A stretch of DNA of 64,000 nucleotides from Aselliscus stoliczkanus (taxonomy: Eukaryota; Chordata; Mammalia; Chiroptera; Hipposideridae). The stretch is taken from positions 2,938,001 to 3,002,000 of the forward strand of contig CM066727.1 of assembly GCA_033961575.1 (NCBI GenBank). The letters are read 5' to 3'. The notes beneath the pieces are model-generated. The model worked only from the letters and a program-made list of their open reading frames with translations. It was not told the origin of the DNA and did no database searches. The translations under genes were made by a program, and so were the position numbers. Positions 22,386-35,400 of the stretch are shown in pieces (the first letter of the stretch is position 1; each line of letters begins with the position of its first letter).

Positions 22386-25050
22386 TTTAAGAGAAACTTT
22401 CTCATCAAGTCTAGATATGAACGAGTGTGCCTCCGCGTGCCAATGCATGCGTGGCTAAGAAATGGGTGCAGTGTCCTGCAAAATGCAATGAAAGGTACAG
22501 TGCTAGAAACTGGATTGCATTGTGCGAGAGCTCATAGCCAGGCTGTTAAAACACAGAAAGTGGGGTGGAGGCTGAAGGGAGGGTCTTCTGAAGCAGTGAG
22601 ACAGCTCTTTCCATCGCACATCCACAGAGAAGGTCAAACTGCCTTCACAAGAGGAAGAGAGGCAATCAGAAAGAAGAAGAAAAGCTTCCGGGACAGAAAG
22701 GCCATTGCAACCCCGTCAGAACAGTGGAGACCGTGCCCCATGCGCCCTGCCCAGCCCCAGGCCCTTGCCTAACATATTGGAAGGCATTTGCTGCATGCTT
22801 ATTCAAGAAATAAACAGGAAAATAAGTTAAAGGTGATCAACGCAGACCCACTTGGAGCCAGTGGGGACTGCCGAGGGGTGAATGGGTCTCCAGTCTCCAG
22901 ACTGACAGCTCCCTGCAGTGTCTCTTTCCACCTGATTTCCTGAGATTTAAACACAATGAGAATGACAATTCTACACATCCTTCTAGATACGCAATAACCT
23001 TATATGGGTTTACTTCACAGGACTTGAGAACTAAACCTTGTTCACACTACATAAGAAAATACGTTGCGAGGGTTAGGAGAAGAGGGTATACTAAGGAGGA
23101 AATGATTCCTTAACTAGAGACTTCTTGGGAAAATGTAATGTGGATACAAATCAGTAACACAATTGAGGAAACACTGCTTTAAAATGTTAAGGCTGAAATA
23201 TAAACTCTCGCATCTTTTTATCTGTAGAAAAATTTGGATTTGGGCAAATTGACACACAATTGGCTAGGGACAGCACCATCGTAACAGATACAGGAAAACC
23301 CTTAGCACTCGGAGAGTCCATATCATCAGGTGTCTACCATTATGTGTCAATTGAATGAAACACACAAAATCATACCTGTCGGCACAGGTAAAAAATGTAC
23401 AGTTGGCTACCTTGGTGGAATAGATGTTTATCTTCACATGTAGAGACTTGGAACACAATCCCCTTCCACTTCTCTGCACCCCAGTCCCTGTACTTCCCTC
23501 TTGGTCCGGCGCACCACCACTCTCACGGCTGCCTCTCGGATCTGCCCCGCACACAGCAGACCGGCGCCCTTCCTCACTCCCTCTGCATCCGTGAACCCCC
23601 GGCAGACACTGCCTGACGGCCCACGCCGATTCTCCTGGTGCCTCAGGGTCCTGCCTGGTACCCCCGCGTGTACTCTGGGGGTGCGCCTCCCTTCCCACGC
23701 CCACTAACACAGTCTTCCCGACAGCCTATGCCCTTGGCATTTCCTAAGCATCTTGGTCCGGTCCTGTTCACCAGCTCCCCACGCTCAGTGACTCTGTACG
23801 AAGGCATTCCCAACCCCCCAGGCTGGTGAAGCACACACATAATCTCAAGCTGTACTCTAGGCCGTTTGGCCTTTATGCAATCGCGTGCTCGCTTACTACC
23901 TTTTGCTTCCTCTACACACAGGCCTTGGAATGCAACCGTGATTCTAGCACCTAGTTTGGAGCACCGTGCTCATTAAACGCAAACTGAAGTTTACTGGATC
24001 CATGATTTGTCCTGGTCATGTTTTAACGTTTTCAACGCCTAGCATAGGTAACCTCTATCTAGCAGGTACTCAGTGAATGTGCATTCAACTGAAATGTGAA
24101 AAATACTATTGATGAATAGGTATTTTTAAAAACAGAAATGGTGGGAAACATCAACAGGCCTTTGACGGTTGACTTTACAGATGCCTTTGAATGCCAGAAC
24201 GGGCCTCCCACTGGCGGTGTTCTACGGAGCCATCCTGAGTGGCAGTCCCGATCACCAAGCACCAGCCCGGTAGGAGCCACCCCACTGACGCGTGCACCCT
24301 GGAGGTGGCGCCATCGTGATCGGGGACGTGGGGGGACAGTCAGAGCTGCACATTCCTTCCATTCAAAGCCCCTTCTCTGGAGCTGGCTGGATGCAGCCTC
24401 TTTGCTAGACTTTGGGGACACAGAGCTGCAGCACGCGTGTTTATTCCCCATCATACCGTGGCGCTCTGCTTGCTTCTTCCTGCTGGACTGTCAGCCATCA
24501 CTGTTCTGAGCCCTTTGGGCAGAGAATCCTTTGGAGTCCAGGAGCTCAGTGCCCTCTGATTTGCTCTGTTTCTCTGCTCTTCGATGCGCGGGGAGGGTTG
24601 CCCATCTATCTGCCAGGTCATCAACCTCTGGTGTGCGAGGGGCAGGTCTGGGGGTCCCAGAGCAGGTATTAACCTAAAGCCCAGGGGCACATGGCCCCCA
24701 GGAGGCTCCTCCTTACTGACCTTACGGGCTGGCTCCCTGGTGTTAGAACACCGCACTCTTAAGGGAGATGTTAATAAAACAAACGGAAATGCAAGTGGGC
24801 CCTGCTTCTTTAGGAAGGAGAGGGCCTTTGGCAATGGCTCCAGCCCCGGCGTGGATAGCCCTGCGTTTTCCAGCAGTCATGTTATAAGTGTGTGATTCCT
24901 CACCTCTCACGGGAAAATTAGGTAAATAAGTTAAGGTGTGGTTAAATCACTATCTCCTGGGAAGAAAAGGCCGATGCCTATGACAGGATTATGACATGGA
25001 TTTAGGAACAAAGTCCTTCAGGGTGTACCATTCAGAAGCTGTGAGGCCAA
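22386..25050. other. Unique sequence with scattered GC-rich patches
   Basis: Frames of 120-148 codons (22356-22772 plus, 23264-23710 minus, 24059-24454 minus, 24138-24509 plus) overlap each other antiparallel and lack domain features. Positions about 24030-24090 look like an L2/MIR 3' scrap (CTCAGTGAATGTGCATTCAA). No exon is supported. Confidence 0.4.
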
Positions 25051-25054
25051 AGGG

Positions 25055-25285
25055 TTAACAGCTTGGCCCCTCTAACTGGACAGATCTGGCTAAGAATCAA
25101 TTTGCTCCACGACCTTGACCATCTCCCTCACTTCTCTCAATTTCAACTTCGTTAGTAAGATGTGGATCATAGCATCACACACCTCACGGGTTTATAGATA
25201 AGATGAAACAAAACGATGCGTATGAAGTACTTGAAAAGGTAATTGGCATAAGCGCCAAGTGCCCAAAACTACTTGAGGGAATCTT
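25055..25285 (+). repeat. MIR SINE relic
   Basis: TGGCTAAGAATCAATTTGCTCCACGACCTTGACC, then CTTCTCTCAATTTCAACTTCGTTAGTAAGATG, then TCACGGGTTTATAGATAAGATG follow MIR order (GTGACCTTGGGCAAGT, CTCAGTTTCCTCATCTGTAAAATG, GGGTTGTTGTGAGGATTAAATG). Confidence 0.65.
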
Positions 25286-25995
25286 CACTCAGTAAGCTAC
25301 TCTTATCACCATGACCACGAACGCAATGAATAATCGTGCATTTGTACTAACTGAGGAAATGATGAATAAGGGGAAATAAAACAATTCTGCTCCTCAGGTT
25401 TTAGATTACATGGTACTTTGACTTAAAATGTTGTAACACCTTAGGGTAACTTATTCTCCAAGGTCACTTATAAAACATAAATGTTTAGGATTTCATATTT
25501 GACAAATTACATGTTACTACTTAGAACAGTTTATTTTTAAATCAAAACACCTACCTACCCAAAGAGTATTCTACCATTAGCCACTTTTGCCAAATACATA
25601 CTGTAAATCTACAAGAATCCTAAGCGAATTTCTAATCATAACTCTTGTTCACTGAAAGAGAAAACCAGGGCCCAGGAGGCTATTGGAGTTGCAAGTTGTC
25701 CAAGCACACAGTTCCCTGCACAGGACACGTACAAGCAAAGCAGTCTGCCTTCATCATTGGGAGATGCTCAGCGCTGTTTGCTGGCTCCTCATCCTGCCTC
25801 TGAAATGTGAAATTCACAGCAAACACAGGCAACATTTTCTAAAGTTTAACAAGAATATCTCATTGTCATTCGTTATATTCTCTTAAACATTATCTGTCCC
25901 CTCAACTTTTGCTTATTAAAAATCATGAGTTCTCATGATTTATTGAGATTTTAAAAGCTTATTTTTTCTTTTACAGATAGCAAAAGCTTCACAGA
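25286..25995. other. Unique sequence with a possible minus-strand MIR
   Basis: Positions about 25640-25770 (GAAAACCAGGGCCCAGGAGG, CAAGTTGTCCAAGCACACAG) resemble reverse-complement MIR. The rest is unassigned AT-rich DNA. Confidence 0.4.
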
Positions 25996-26170
25996 AACTC
26001 TCCTTTTGTCCAGAAACTTCTGTCATACTCCTGACTCTCTCTCCCTTGTCCTCCATACCCAGTCATCTCCTAGGCCTGCTGACTTGCTCCTTTTTCTCTG
26101 TTCCATTCACTTCCTGACCATGACCAGCACCAGTCCCCTAGTCCAAGCTGTCACATTTCCCATGGAAACC

Positions 26171-27438
26171 TTGGGTTGTTGGAAAAGTCATGATGGATTT
26201 TGTCTGTGGTTTTCAAAGGTCATTTATTCATATAAAGAACAAAGATCAGTCAACGATATATTGTGCGTTTTGTTTGATAACCCTTTGCCATCTTTCAGTG
26301 AGCTTCATAATTCCTCGTTCATAGAAAGACCTGTCCTTATTTGTGAAAAACTGAACAAGGGGCTGATTTACAGCCTCATCTGAATTGAACATTACACCAC
26401 GCAAGGAGTTTTGAAGAGAGCGAAACAAGTGGAAGTCTGATGGTGCAAGGTCAGGCAAGTATGGTGGGTGTGGCAACACATCCCATCCAAGCTCCAATAA
26501 TTTTTAATGGGTGATCAAACTTGTATGTGGTCTTGCATTGTCGCAATGGAACCCAACTCCTTTATAATTAAAAAACTCTGGACATTCGTGGATGATGGAT
26601 TCATGCAAACTGTCCAACTGCCAACAGTACACATTCGAATTGATTGTTTGGTTCCTTGGTAGGAGCTCAAAATCCCACCACACTGAGAGCATAACCTTCC
26701 TCTGATGAATGTCTGCTTTCGATGTCATTTGAGGTGAATCATCACGTTGGGACCAAGACTGCTTGCACACCACATTGTTGTAAACAATCCACTTCTCATC
26801 GTCTGTTAATCAGTCACTACAAAAAAATGGATCATTTCCCTCACGCTTAAGGAGTATATTGCAGATGTTTATACGCGCCGTCAAATGAACTTCTTTGAGT
26901 TCATGCAGAACCCAAATATCAAGCTTTCTTACATATCCCAGCTTCTTCAGAGGGTCATGAATGCTTGAATGATGGATGTTCAATGCTTCTGTACTCTCTT
27001 GTGTCGTGTAATGTGGGTTTGATTTGATCAATGCCTTTATTTTGTCGTCACCAACCTCGGTGGGCCTCCTTGACCAAGGAGCGTCATTGAGATCAAAATC
27101 ACCAGCACAGAATTTCATGAACCATCATTGGCACTGACGTTTTTGTAGAGCACTATCACAGTAAACTTTATGCAACTTTTCACAAACTTGAGATGCGTTC
27201 TTCCCTTTATGGAAGTAAAACAGTACAATATGGCAAAAGTGCACAGTTTGGTCTCCATCTTCAACTTGTAAAATCTCCAAAACTCAACCAAATCACTCAT
27301 TTGTTTTTTCAATGAAGCTAGAACTGTCAGCTGTCAAATGACATAGCAATAATATAGATGCGAATGACTCTAGTACTTCCAAAAATGAGCTAGTGCCATG
27401 TGTCGCAAACATGCATCATGACTTTTCCAATAACCCAA
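26171..27438 (-). mobile_element. Full-length mariner (DD34D) with both inverted repeats
   Basis: Terminal inverted repeats of 25 bp lie at 26171-26195 (starting TTGGGTTGTTGGAAAAGTCA) and 27414-27438 (ending TGACTTTTCCAATAACCCAA), with one mismatch between them. The 1,268-bp length is normal for mariner. The flanks are CC on the left and TG on the right, so the expected TA duplication has decayed or is not preserved. The element inserted into an L2-like repeat. The transposase is on the minus strand and broken. Confidence 0.93.
26246..27312 (-). pseudogene. Mariner transposase, full length, inactivated
   Basis: It would catalyse excision and reinsertion of the element in the nucleus. The relic spans about 355 codons, close to the usual 345. 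The N-terminal DNA-binding part begins at the ATG at 27310-27312. The catalytic triad is in place: Asp of DDEKW at 26798-26800, Asp of HCDNARPHT at 26540-26542, Asp of PDLAPSDFHL at 26435-26437, the last two 34 residues apart. A WWDFE motif lies at about 26672. Damage: a frameshift near 27205 and in-frame stops at about 27125-27127, 26810-26812 and 26504-26506. No active protein is possible. Confidence 0.93.
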
Positions 27439-28069
27439 TGAATGCTTCACTGACCTCTTTAAAGGTATTTGTGGATTCCATATTCCACTCTTCCATATAA
27501 GCACTTTATTCTTTCGGGAGCCAGAGTGATTTTCCAGGACACAAATGCAATCATATCACTCCTTTGTTTAAAGCACATGCACACCTATCTGCCCACGAGC
27601 GAAGATGAGCGAAGTGGAAACATGACCTGTCAGAATGCACAGGGATGGGCCCTCGCCTGCATCGCCAGACTCCTCCTGGCCCATCCGGTCCCAAAGCCTG
27701 AGTCCCGCGGACCTGGCAGGAGGCATGCTCTGTCCACCCGCAGGGCAGACCAGGGCTTTGCCCAGGTAGGTTCTTCTGCGTGCAACAGACGCGCTGCCTC
27801 ACCTGGACCTGCTGACCTCCTTAAGAAGCTCCTTTTCTATTTCAGCTCATGACAGACCTCAAAGCACTTAGCACAATAAGGACTACAGATATTTATGTGG
27901 GTATTTCTCTGTGTGATTAATGCCTCTCTCAATACATGGTAAGCACCAGGAAGATGGACCTTGTCCAGTTTTTCTCACTATAAACCCCCAGTCTCTAAAC
28001 TCAGGTTTTTCAGGAAATGCAGGGTGAACGCATATGTGGTGGCAGGTTCCTTAGGTATTTCTCACTTCC

Positions 28070-28190
28070 ATCCCATTTTGCAGTGAGGACACTGAGGCTC
28101 AGAAATAGTTGCTTTGACTGTGACGGGACAGGTGGCTGGAGGCAGGGCTAGGACGCAGCAGAATGCTGCCTGTGACCCACTCCTAATACC
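28070..28190 (-). repeat. MIR SINE fragment
   Basis: TTTTGCAGTGAGGACACTGA, then GGCTCAGAAATAGTTGCTTTG and GGCAGGGCTAGGACGCAGCA match the reverse-complement MIR blocks TTTTACAGATGAGGAAACTGA, GGCTCAGAGAGGTTAAGTAACTTG and GGCAGAGCCGGGATTCGAAC. Confidence 0.6.
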
Positions 28191-28618
28191 AACTACCTCC
28201 GCCACGTTCTGGCAGCATGGCACACGCTTCTAGCTGAGGGCCCGTAAATTGATTAAAAAGAATGCCAGGCTTTGGGCAGTATTTGGGGAAACTTTATTAC
28301 CATTACAAGGACACTTGAATTTCGTTTTTAAATCTGAAATCAACATGTTATTTTAAACACACGTCCTGACGGAGGAGCTCCATCCAGGGAGCTCGCAGCT
28401 ACACATTACTGATGCATTTAGAAGTTGTTAGTTTGCTGCCAGGCATTTTCCACTCCAAGGGAAGAAGTCCTGAAAAGATCCGGAATATGGAAGCACCGAG
28501 GAACTAAACGCTGAGCCTTCCATGAATCCCTGGGTGATGCTGTGTGTTTTATCCAAATTAAAACCAGAACCCACAGCCTACCTGCCTGGGAAGCAGAGAC
28601 GCAGGTCCCTACGATCAG
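28191..28618. other. Unique sequence
   Basis: No repeat or exon recognised. Confidence 0.4.
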
Positions 28619-28890
28619 GGCCGGCTCAGGGGCTCAACGGCGCCCCCGGTGGGCGGCCTGGGAAGTGCAGCCACGGTCCCCAACGGCGCCCCCGGTGGCC
28701 GGCCTGGGAAGCGCAGCCATGGTCCCAGCCCCGCGGCCTTCCCACCGCCTCAACGGCGCCCCCGGTGGCCAGCCTGGGAAGCGCAGCCTCGGTCCCAGCC
28801 CCGCGGCCTTCCCACCTGGCGGAGCGCTGGGAGGGCCCCACCTCCCACCTGCGTGGACCCCGCAGCCGTGCGGGGCACGCGTGCAGCCTC
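28619..28890. repeat. GC-rich minisatellite (about 48-70 bp units) and CpG-rich flank
   Basis: Three copies of an AACGGCGCCCCCGGTGG unit start near 28636, 28682 and 28752. Each continues through GCCTGGGAAG(C/T)GCAGCC. The second and third also share CCCAGCCCCGCGGCCTTCCC, giving a period of about 70 bp. GC content and CpG density are far above the neighbourhood. The overlapping frames of 89-129 codons on both strands are products of the repeat. Confidence 0.88.
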
Positions 28891-31800
28891 GGGGCCAGGG
28901 CAATGGGATGACTTGTCTGATAACTTGAAACTGTGATTAAAGACACCAGAGTTTATCACGGCTTCACTGTTAGTGGGGAAGGAGGCAGGAACCATCGCAT
29001 TCAGCGAGTCTAGTTCATTATCCAATTCCCGTTAAAACCCCCAAATTGACTTCTTAACTTTATGCCATGATGCACCTCTATTTTACGCTATATATAATAT
29101 TTTAAGTGAGAAAAGACAGTATCCACATTTGATTTTAACAGTGGAAAATTAAATATCACATGAATTAAATGAATTCCACATATAAAATGGCCTAGGAAGA
29201 AAAAAAAAAAAGAGATATTGTTTTTATTTTGATTATGTTCATTTTTAAAGATATTTTCATTTACTATTCCCCAGGGCTGCTGTCGTGTTTACTTGGCAAA
29301 GTGTTACTACTTGGCAATGTGTTTTATTAATTTGATATTCTAACACTAAAATATCAGTGAAGATAGGTTATGAATTTCAGGATGATTTTATTAAGGAGCT
29401 TTATTTTCTAACAATTTAAAATCTTTATATCATACGACCTGTATATTGATAGGATTTTTTTTTCCTGCAGCCTCCAAGTTTTTAAGCTTATTGAGGTTAT
29501 CTGGGGACATGAGAAGCTATCGGGATTATGTTAAAATATCAAACTATATCATAGACTCAGCATCACTGAAGTGAAGCAGGGTTTCAAACTAAATGTGAAA
29601 ACACAGTTACACATGTCTTTGAAGAAAATGTATTAAGAAAACTATTAAAGAATGTTTTAATGTTAAAGACTTTTCTTAACAAGTTTTTTTCATAATAAAG
29701 AAAATTTAAAGACATAGGATGTGTAGGAATAAAGGACCCATAAAAAAAAGTGTCTGTGCAAGAGGTCACACGTTTCTCTGCAAGAAGTCACATCTAAATA
29801 GAATGAGTGTGACAGAGCTCTGGAGTCCGAGGGGCATGGGCTCCAACCCGGTGAGGTCACTGTGATCAGCTGTAGCATCCCCTGGTCAGGATGTCAGCTG
29901 CCCTGAGACCTGGCGATCTCACGTCTCAATTTGGGAAAACAAGATTTCCTACGACTGCTTCATGGATAAGTTGTGTGGCTAGTCCTGAATCAATGAACAG
30001 CAGATTTCAAATCTGTTATTGACAATGAATAAAGTTAAGAAGTCTGTTTCTTAAAAATATTCCATCCCCTCCACTGCTGGAATATAAAGCAGTTAGTGTT
30101 TAAAGATACATGTGTCAGTTTCATTCCTAGAATTGGCTGATGACTGAGAAACCCCACCCCAGGGAGCAGTTGGTTTTACAAACTTAAAGTCCTGCCTTCA
30201 AAGGTGACAGACGTGTTTCGGTCCCAGAAAATCAGAAATGAGCACACAATCCCAAAAGCTTCTTGTAGTTCTGGAATAGTCAACGTACTGATGTGCTTCC
30301 TTTCTTGGGAGGCCTGGGCAGCCCACAGAGAGGCCCCCTTGTTCCTGGATAAAGAAAGGGTTCTGTCGGGTTGCATCCTCAAGCAATTGGTAGGAGTCTG
30401 GCAAAATAAAGTGACTTTCACTTTCACACTGAACCCTCCTTCCTCATCTATGCCCAAGGGAAGGCAAGGATTCATTGATTAGCCTTCCTTTTTATTTGTG
30501 TTTAGGTTATCGCACTGACACTGGGTTGCTATGTTATAATCATTCTTAGCACATTGCATTATAAGCGTGACTCTCACCGATATTACCGCTCTCCTTTAAA
30601 TACGGATGCATTGATAGTAAAGATGTAATTAGCATAATAACCTGCAGCTGTGTCATGAGCTCCCAGTACAGAAAGAATCCTCATTGTATTAATGACTGTT
30701 TGGAAACCACCCATGCCCACCTCCACTGAGTTGTCTAATACAAACCGTTTTTTCTGTTATTTTCAACAGCATTTATAGAGAAAAGTAACACTGCAATTTG
30801 AATCTTGCTTTTCGGAGTTATATGACTGAGTATATGAGGGAGACTCTCTAAAAGCCAAAGGAAGGGATGAGTACAATCAGAGAACCTTAATATTAATTAA
30901 CCCAGGCTTCATTTGAAATGATCAACAGAGAAATATAAATTAATCATGTTAATAAGTGTAGGAATCAAATAATGCCATTTAGAGTGATAGGTTTGGTCTT
31001 CATTTGCATGTACCAAATAACAAAGTAATTTAAAAATATTTTATCCCTAGGAAGATATATATTTATATAAGAACTATAAATAAATACAAAATATAAGTTT
31101 GGGAATTGAGAACAGTGTGTCAAGATCTATAAGATCTCTTGACACATAATAAAGAGCAACAGAAGGAAAGAGTTAAAATCACAAATGCAAACTGAATCCA
31201 CACAGGGAAACTCAGCAAGGGTTCTCAAGTTATTCTCAACATAGGCTACAATTTCTTCTTTTTCTGATTTTGGGACAAATACCTACATTACACAAGAGGG
31301 AATTTGAAGATAAGTCAGATAAAACCAGAAAGACTAAATCAAACCAAATACAAAATCTTGAAAGGAATCAAGGTTTTATGTAGGAGAACATAGATGAAGG
31401 GACCACTACATTTTTTTTTCCATAGAAAAATGTTATCCAAAGATAGCAGTATTAGAGTTTCTGAAAGTCTCAAAATAGTAGAATAAGAGGAACAGTATCT
31501 ATAAAGTACATATGTGTTTACTGCATTCAATTAGAAATAAAAACATTAAATATGTACACACTCATTTATTAGTCTAGGACTCTGGGTTTTCTATCTGAAG
31601 GATCAAGAGCCACAGATGAATGATAGAAAAACAAAAACATAAAATAAAATTAGAGATAATTTTATAGCTAATCAATGTTAATTAACAGAACACTCTAGGA
31701 AACACTCTCGTTTTGCTCAAGTTATCTTGAGACTGCATAAGAGGCCAGGTTCAGAACCAAGGCATTGAGTGGTATGATCAGAGGGATGTGTAAGTGCAGT

Positions 31801-32355
31801 TCTGGGGAATATCATGCAGTCCACATTCTTCTTCTTCTTTGGAGAAGATATGTTGGGAAGTGGTCTTTTTAAGTATTAAAAATCCATCAAAAAGTTCCAT
31901 TAAATGTGGTGGGACAATCTCCCCTTCATGTAGAACAGAATTACTAACACAGGCACAAGGAAGACAGAGAGAGGCAAACTATGGCAGCCCATCTGGAATT
32001 AATAAACATGGTTCTACTCAATGAAACAGATGTTGTGGGTGCAGCAGCACCGTGGGAATTTACAGATGTGATGATTCTGAAAAACGAGTAGTTAGACCTC
32101 ACATTCTAGGAGTCTGAACCAGCTCAAATGGCAAGCACAAAGACAGTTCAGCAAATCAAAGTGGAGGGGAATCGAGCCGACCATACAGGTTAGAAGAGAG
32201 CCAATTGCCGCAGCCAGTCTAGCAAGTATTTCCATAAACGCCTGCATGAGGAGAAGCTTGGACTTCATTTCAAATCCTCCCTGAAGCTGTAAGTTAGCAG
32301 CAAGTAAAATATAATAGTATTGCTACTAATTTTGGAGTAATTACACAGTGATGCT
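28891..32355. other. Long AT-rich, repeat-poor unique stretch
   Basis: About 3.4 kb with no interspersed repeat that I can recognise, few open frames and no exon-like signal. Such repeat-poor blocks can hold conserved non-coding elements, but nothing in the bases alone proves it. Confidence 0.4.
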
Positions 32356-32359
32356 ATTT

Positions 32360-32490
32360 TATACATGTTAACTCAGAGTATCGCATGTCATCCCTGGCAA
32401 ATTATTATGATCCTTACTTGATACCAAACACGGCTGGGGCTCAGGGAATAGGAAGCAGAGCTGTGATTAGACCCAGCAAAAGTGGGGCGC
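32360..32490 (-). repeat. MIR SINE fragment
   Basis: GGCAAATTATTATGATCCTTACTTGATACC, GGCTGGGGCTCAGGGAATAG and AGCAGAGCTGTGATTAGACC follow reverse-complement MIR (ATTATTATCCCCATTTTACAGATG, GGCTCAGAGAGG, GGCAGAGCCGGGATTCGAAC), with the middle partly deleted. Confidence 0.55.
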
Positions 32491-35400
32491 AGGGGTCCGT
32501 GCTGCCAGGGGCCGCCATGGTTTTGGGGCACTGTACTTTAGGTGACATTGTTCTCAACTTATGCATAAAGTTGCAAGTTAAATGATACCTCCAGGTAATC
32601 TTACCTAGAGAATATCTAAACAGGGTGGTTCCTACCTGATAAAAGCCAAGATTCTTGTACCTGACGATGCAAAACCATTAGGTAAGCACAGTTACAGATT
32701 TCTGACTGAACTCATTTCAAACTTTACTGAAAAGTGTCACACATCACACTCTCTAATATACCTGTATGTCTAAAAAGACACTTGAGACACAGTTGTGGAA
32801 ATACAATGCATATTCTTTTACAATCAGGCAACTAAATTCTATTCTTTTGTCAATTCATCATTCTGCACTGTTACAAATCACCATACTGTTTTCTGCTTAC
32901 CTTCATTTTTAAAATGAGAGAGTAGCATTTCTTTTACAAAGTTACAGAGGATAAAGGCAGTGATGTTTGTAAATGCATTCCGCAATCTAATAATTATTTG
33001 TTAACATAAATTTAGCTGATGCTTATAGGAGACGTGACTGGTTTCTACCTGGTAAGTTTTCTGAGTTGTGTGTGATTACCTCCAGCCTGACTCTTCCTGA
33101 AATCATTTTTCTTAGATCAGGCCTTAAAGACGCTGCCAAACAATATACTCACAGTGAGCTCCACACGGAGGTAAATAAAATTAAAAAGAATCAATTTGAA
33201 CTTCCTGTTTTTTACCTTGTGGTTGTTATTTTACCAAAGAGAGCTAAAACTATACTGAAAACAGAGCACGTCCCAGGAGCAGGAGGCAAGGCAGCGAAAG
33301 AAACAATTAAGCCTAATTGACTCAGCAGGTGGATAAAACCAGAAAACTGGGTCTAGTCAATGAGCAGGCGCCCTTGGTAGACGAGATGGCTGTGTCTGAG
33401 CTGGGGATGGGTGGGGAGGAAGTGGAGGCAGCGCTTCCCAAAGAGCACTCAGCCATTAAGCTAGGGATAAACGTGTTCCTGCAACCCTATTATAATAACG
33501 GCACAATTAGATATACACAAACCGCAGAATGAGTGTATTCTTGAAACGTAATACACACACACACACAAATCATAAACACAGAGGTGTTTATTTTTTAATC
33601 AGCGAATCCTAAACATGCATCAAGTACATACCTTCAATCATAGCTTCCAGAAGATTTGCTTTTAAAACACTGTGTGGGTGTGCATTTAATAAATGAAACA
33701 CACACATACACATAAAAAGAAGCCCAAGAGTAGAAGGAAACGAGGATGCATGGGGTCCTCCCAGCGCTACATCTAAGAGTCTCAAGAAAGGTGAGGCTCT
33801 GACAACCCAACAGACCTCCACGCCTCGAAACAAAGACTCATTTCACAGCAAGGCATCTCCTCCAGAACGCGTGCGCTGGAGGAACGTGTGGCAGACACCA
33901 CCAAGCCCAGCATTTGGTTTCATGATGGCAGATTCCAATGCGTCCCTGTTCTATATGGCAGTGCCAAGTTAATATCTGAATCTATATGCCCAGTAGATAA
34001 AGTGCAGGTCTATATATAAATAAATATGAATATCACTTATTTATAAATACACATAAATATGCACTAACTACACAATATGTATATTGTTATTAGGAAATGA
34101 CCCTCGTTGTTACAATTACTTGCAGGAATTAACATTGTCGTTTGCTACATTAAAGAGTAATATGCATCAGGCTTTGAAAAACTACAACGCACAGCTGCTG
34201 GTTTGTTTTTGCAAATAGAAATCCCAGAGCCATGATGATAACACTACAGGTGGCCTCCAATTCGTCCATCCTCTGTATTGCTTTTCCAAACATCTCGATT
34301 CTTTTTTTTAATCCCTTTCTGTGTATTCCCACTGGCACCCCTGTAGCCCCTTGGAGCACTTTTCATGTCTCCAGGGTTCCTCAAGTGTTTTCTATCCGAC
34401 GGGATAATGCATACAGACTGCTTAGCTCAGAAACTGGTCCAGGGTAAGCAGTCAGCAAGTCATAATCGTACCTATTAGTGACACTTTCTGCAAGGAAGGT
34501 CCTCCCAGAAATTCCAAGGGAGGGGCTGTGTGTGGGTACTTCTGTCACCACTCAGCCTGGTGGCCTTGCTGGGAATTAATTGTCTCCAGGTCCCAGAAAC
34601 CTGGAACTGCAGCCTTCACCCAGCAAAGCTTTCCGTGGGGCTATGTCAGCTTTACAATATTACTCTGTGGAATTCAAAGCTCCTGTGGCTTAGCTAAGGG
34701 AATATTGGGCAGTTTATCTGGGCTACTTATGTTGCAGAAGAGATGTAATGATCAATATTCAGACAATATTAATGATTTGGGACTGCTATAAATTGGCATT
34801 GTATCTGAGAAAAAATAGATTATTAAGTTTCAGAGTATTTGGAAGAAACATGCTTTTCTTATGAGCTTTTAAACAACAGAGATGCTACAATTCTCATGTT
34901 TTCCTTGCATTTATATGTGGGTGCAAGTGACATAAATACATATTAACCAGACTGACATTTTTTAAACTAATATCTGATGGACTGCCACCAATACACACAA
35001 ATAAAATCACTATCACAGGTTTGGTTTTCATTTCAAAACTGCTTTAGTTTTTTTTAAAACTCTTAGAACACTTCCTCGGGAATTCACTAAAGTCCCATGT
35101 TTAAAATATTTTCTATTGGTGGCACACTTATGCGAATTGGTCTTGGTAACATTTTTATTTCAAAGTACTCCAGCCCCTTATGGAGGCATCCCTTACATTC
35201 CTATCGTCCTTCAAGGCATCCCAGTATTTTCACATATGCATCCTTTTTATTTTCTAAAAAGTCCAGTGCAGCTAACTCCAACTGGCTCACATAGAATGCG
35301 CTGGCCGCGTGCAGCCTTCATTGCTAACAGCAGCATTAGAGGCTGAAGGGCGGAGCTCACTGGAGTGGAAGCTCCACAGCTGCCTTTCCCGCGTTGCCCT

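Larger units (their letters stand above)
26000..28030 (+). repeat. L2-like LINE relic, split by a mariner
   Basis: Outside the mariner (26171-27438), the left arm (CCTAGTCCAAGCTGTCACAT) and the right arm (GAGCCAGAGTGATTTTCCAG, CAATCATATCACTCCTTTGTT) match consecutive parts of a common ancient mammalian repeat that I take to be L2. The sequence from about 27860 to 28000 (GCACTTAGCACAATAAGG, TTTATGTGGGTATTTCTCTG, GGAAGATGGACCTTGTCC) matches the L2 3' end. Continuity across the mariner shows that the mariner landed in an existing L2 copy. Confidence 0.6.

Noticed and set aside
23264..23710. 148-codon minus-strand frame
   Set aside because: Overlaps two plus-strand frames of similar length and has no family resemblance.
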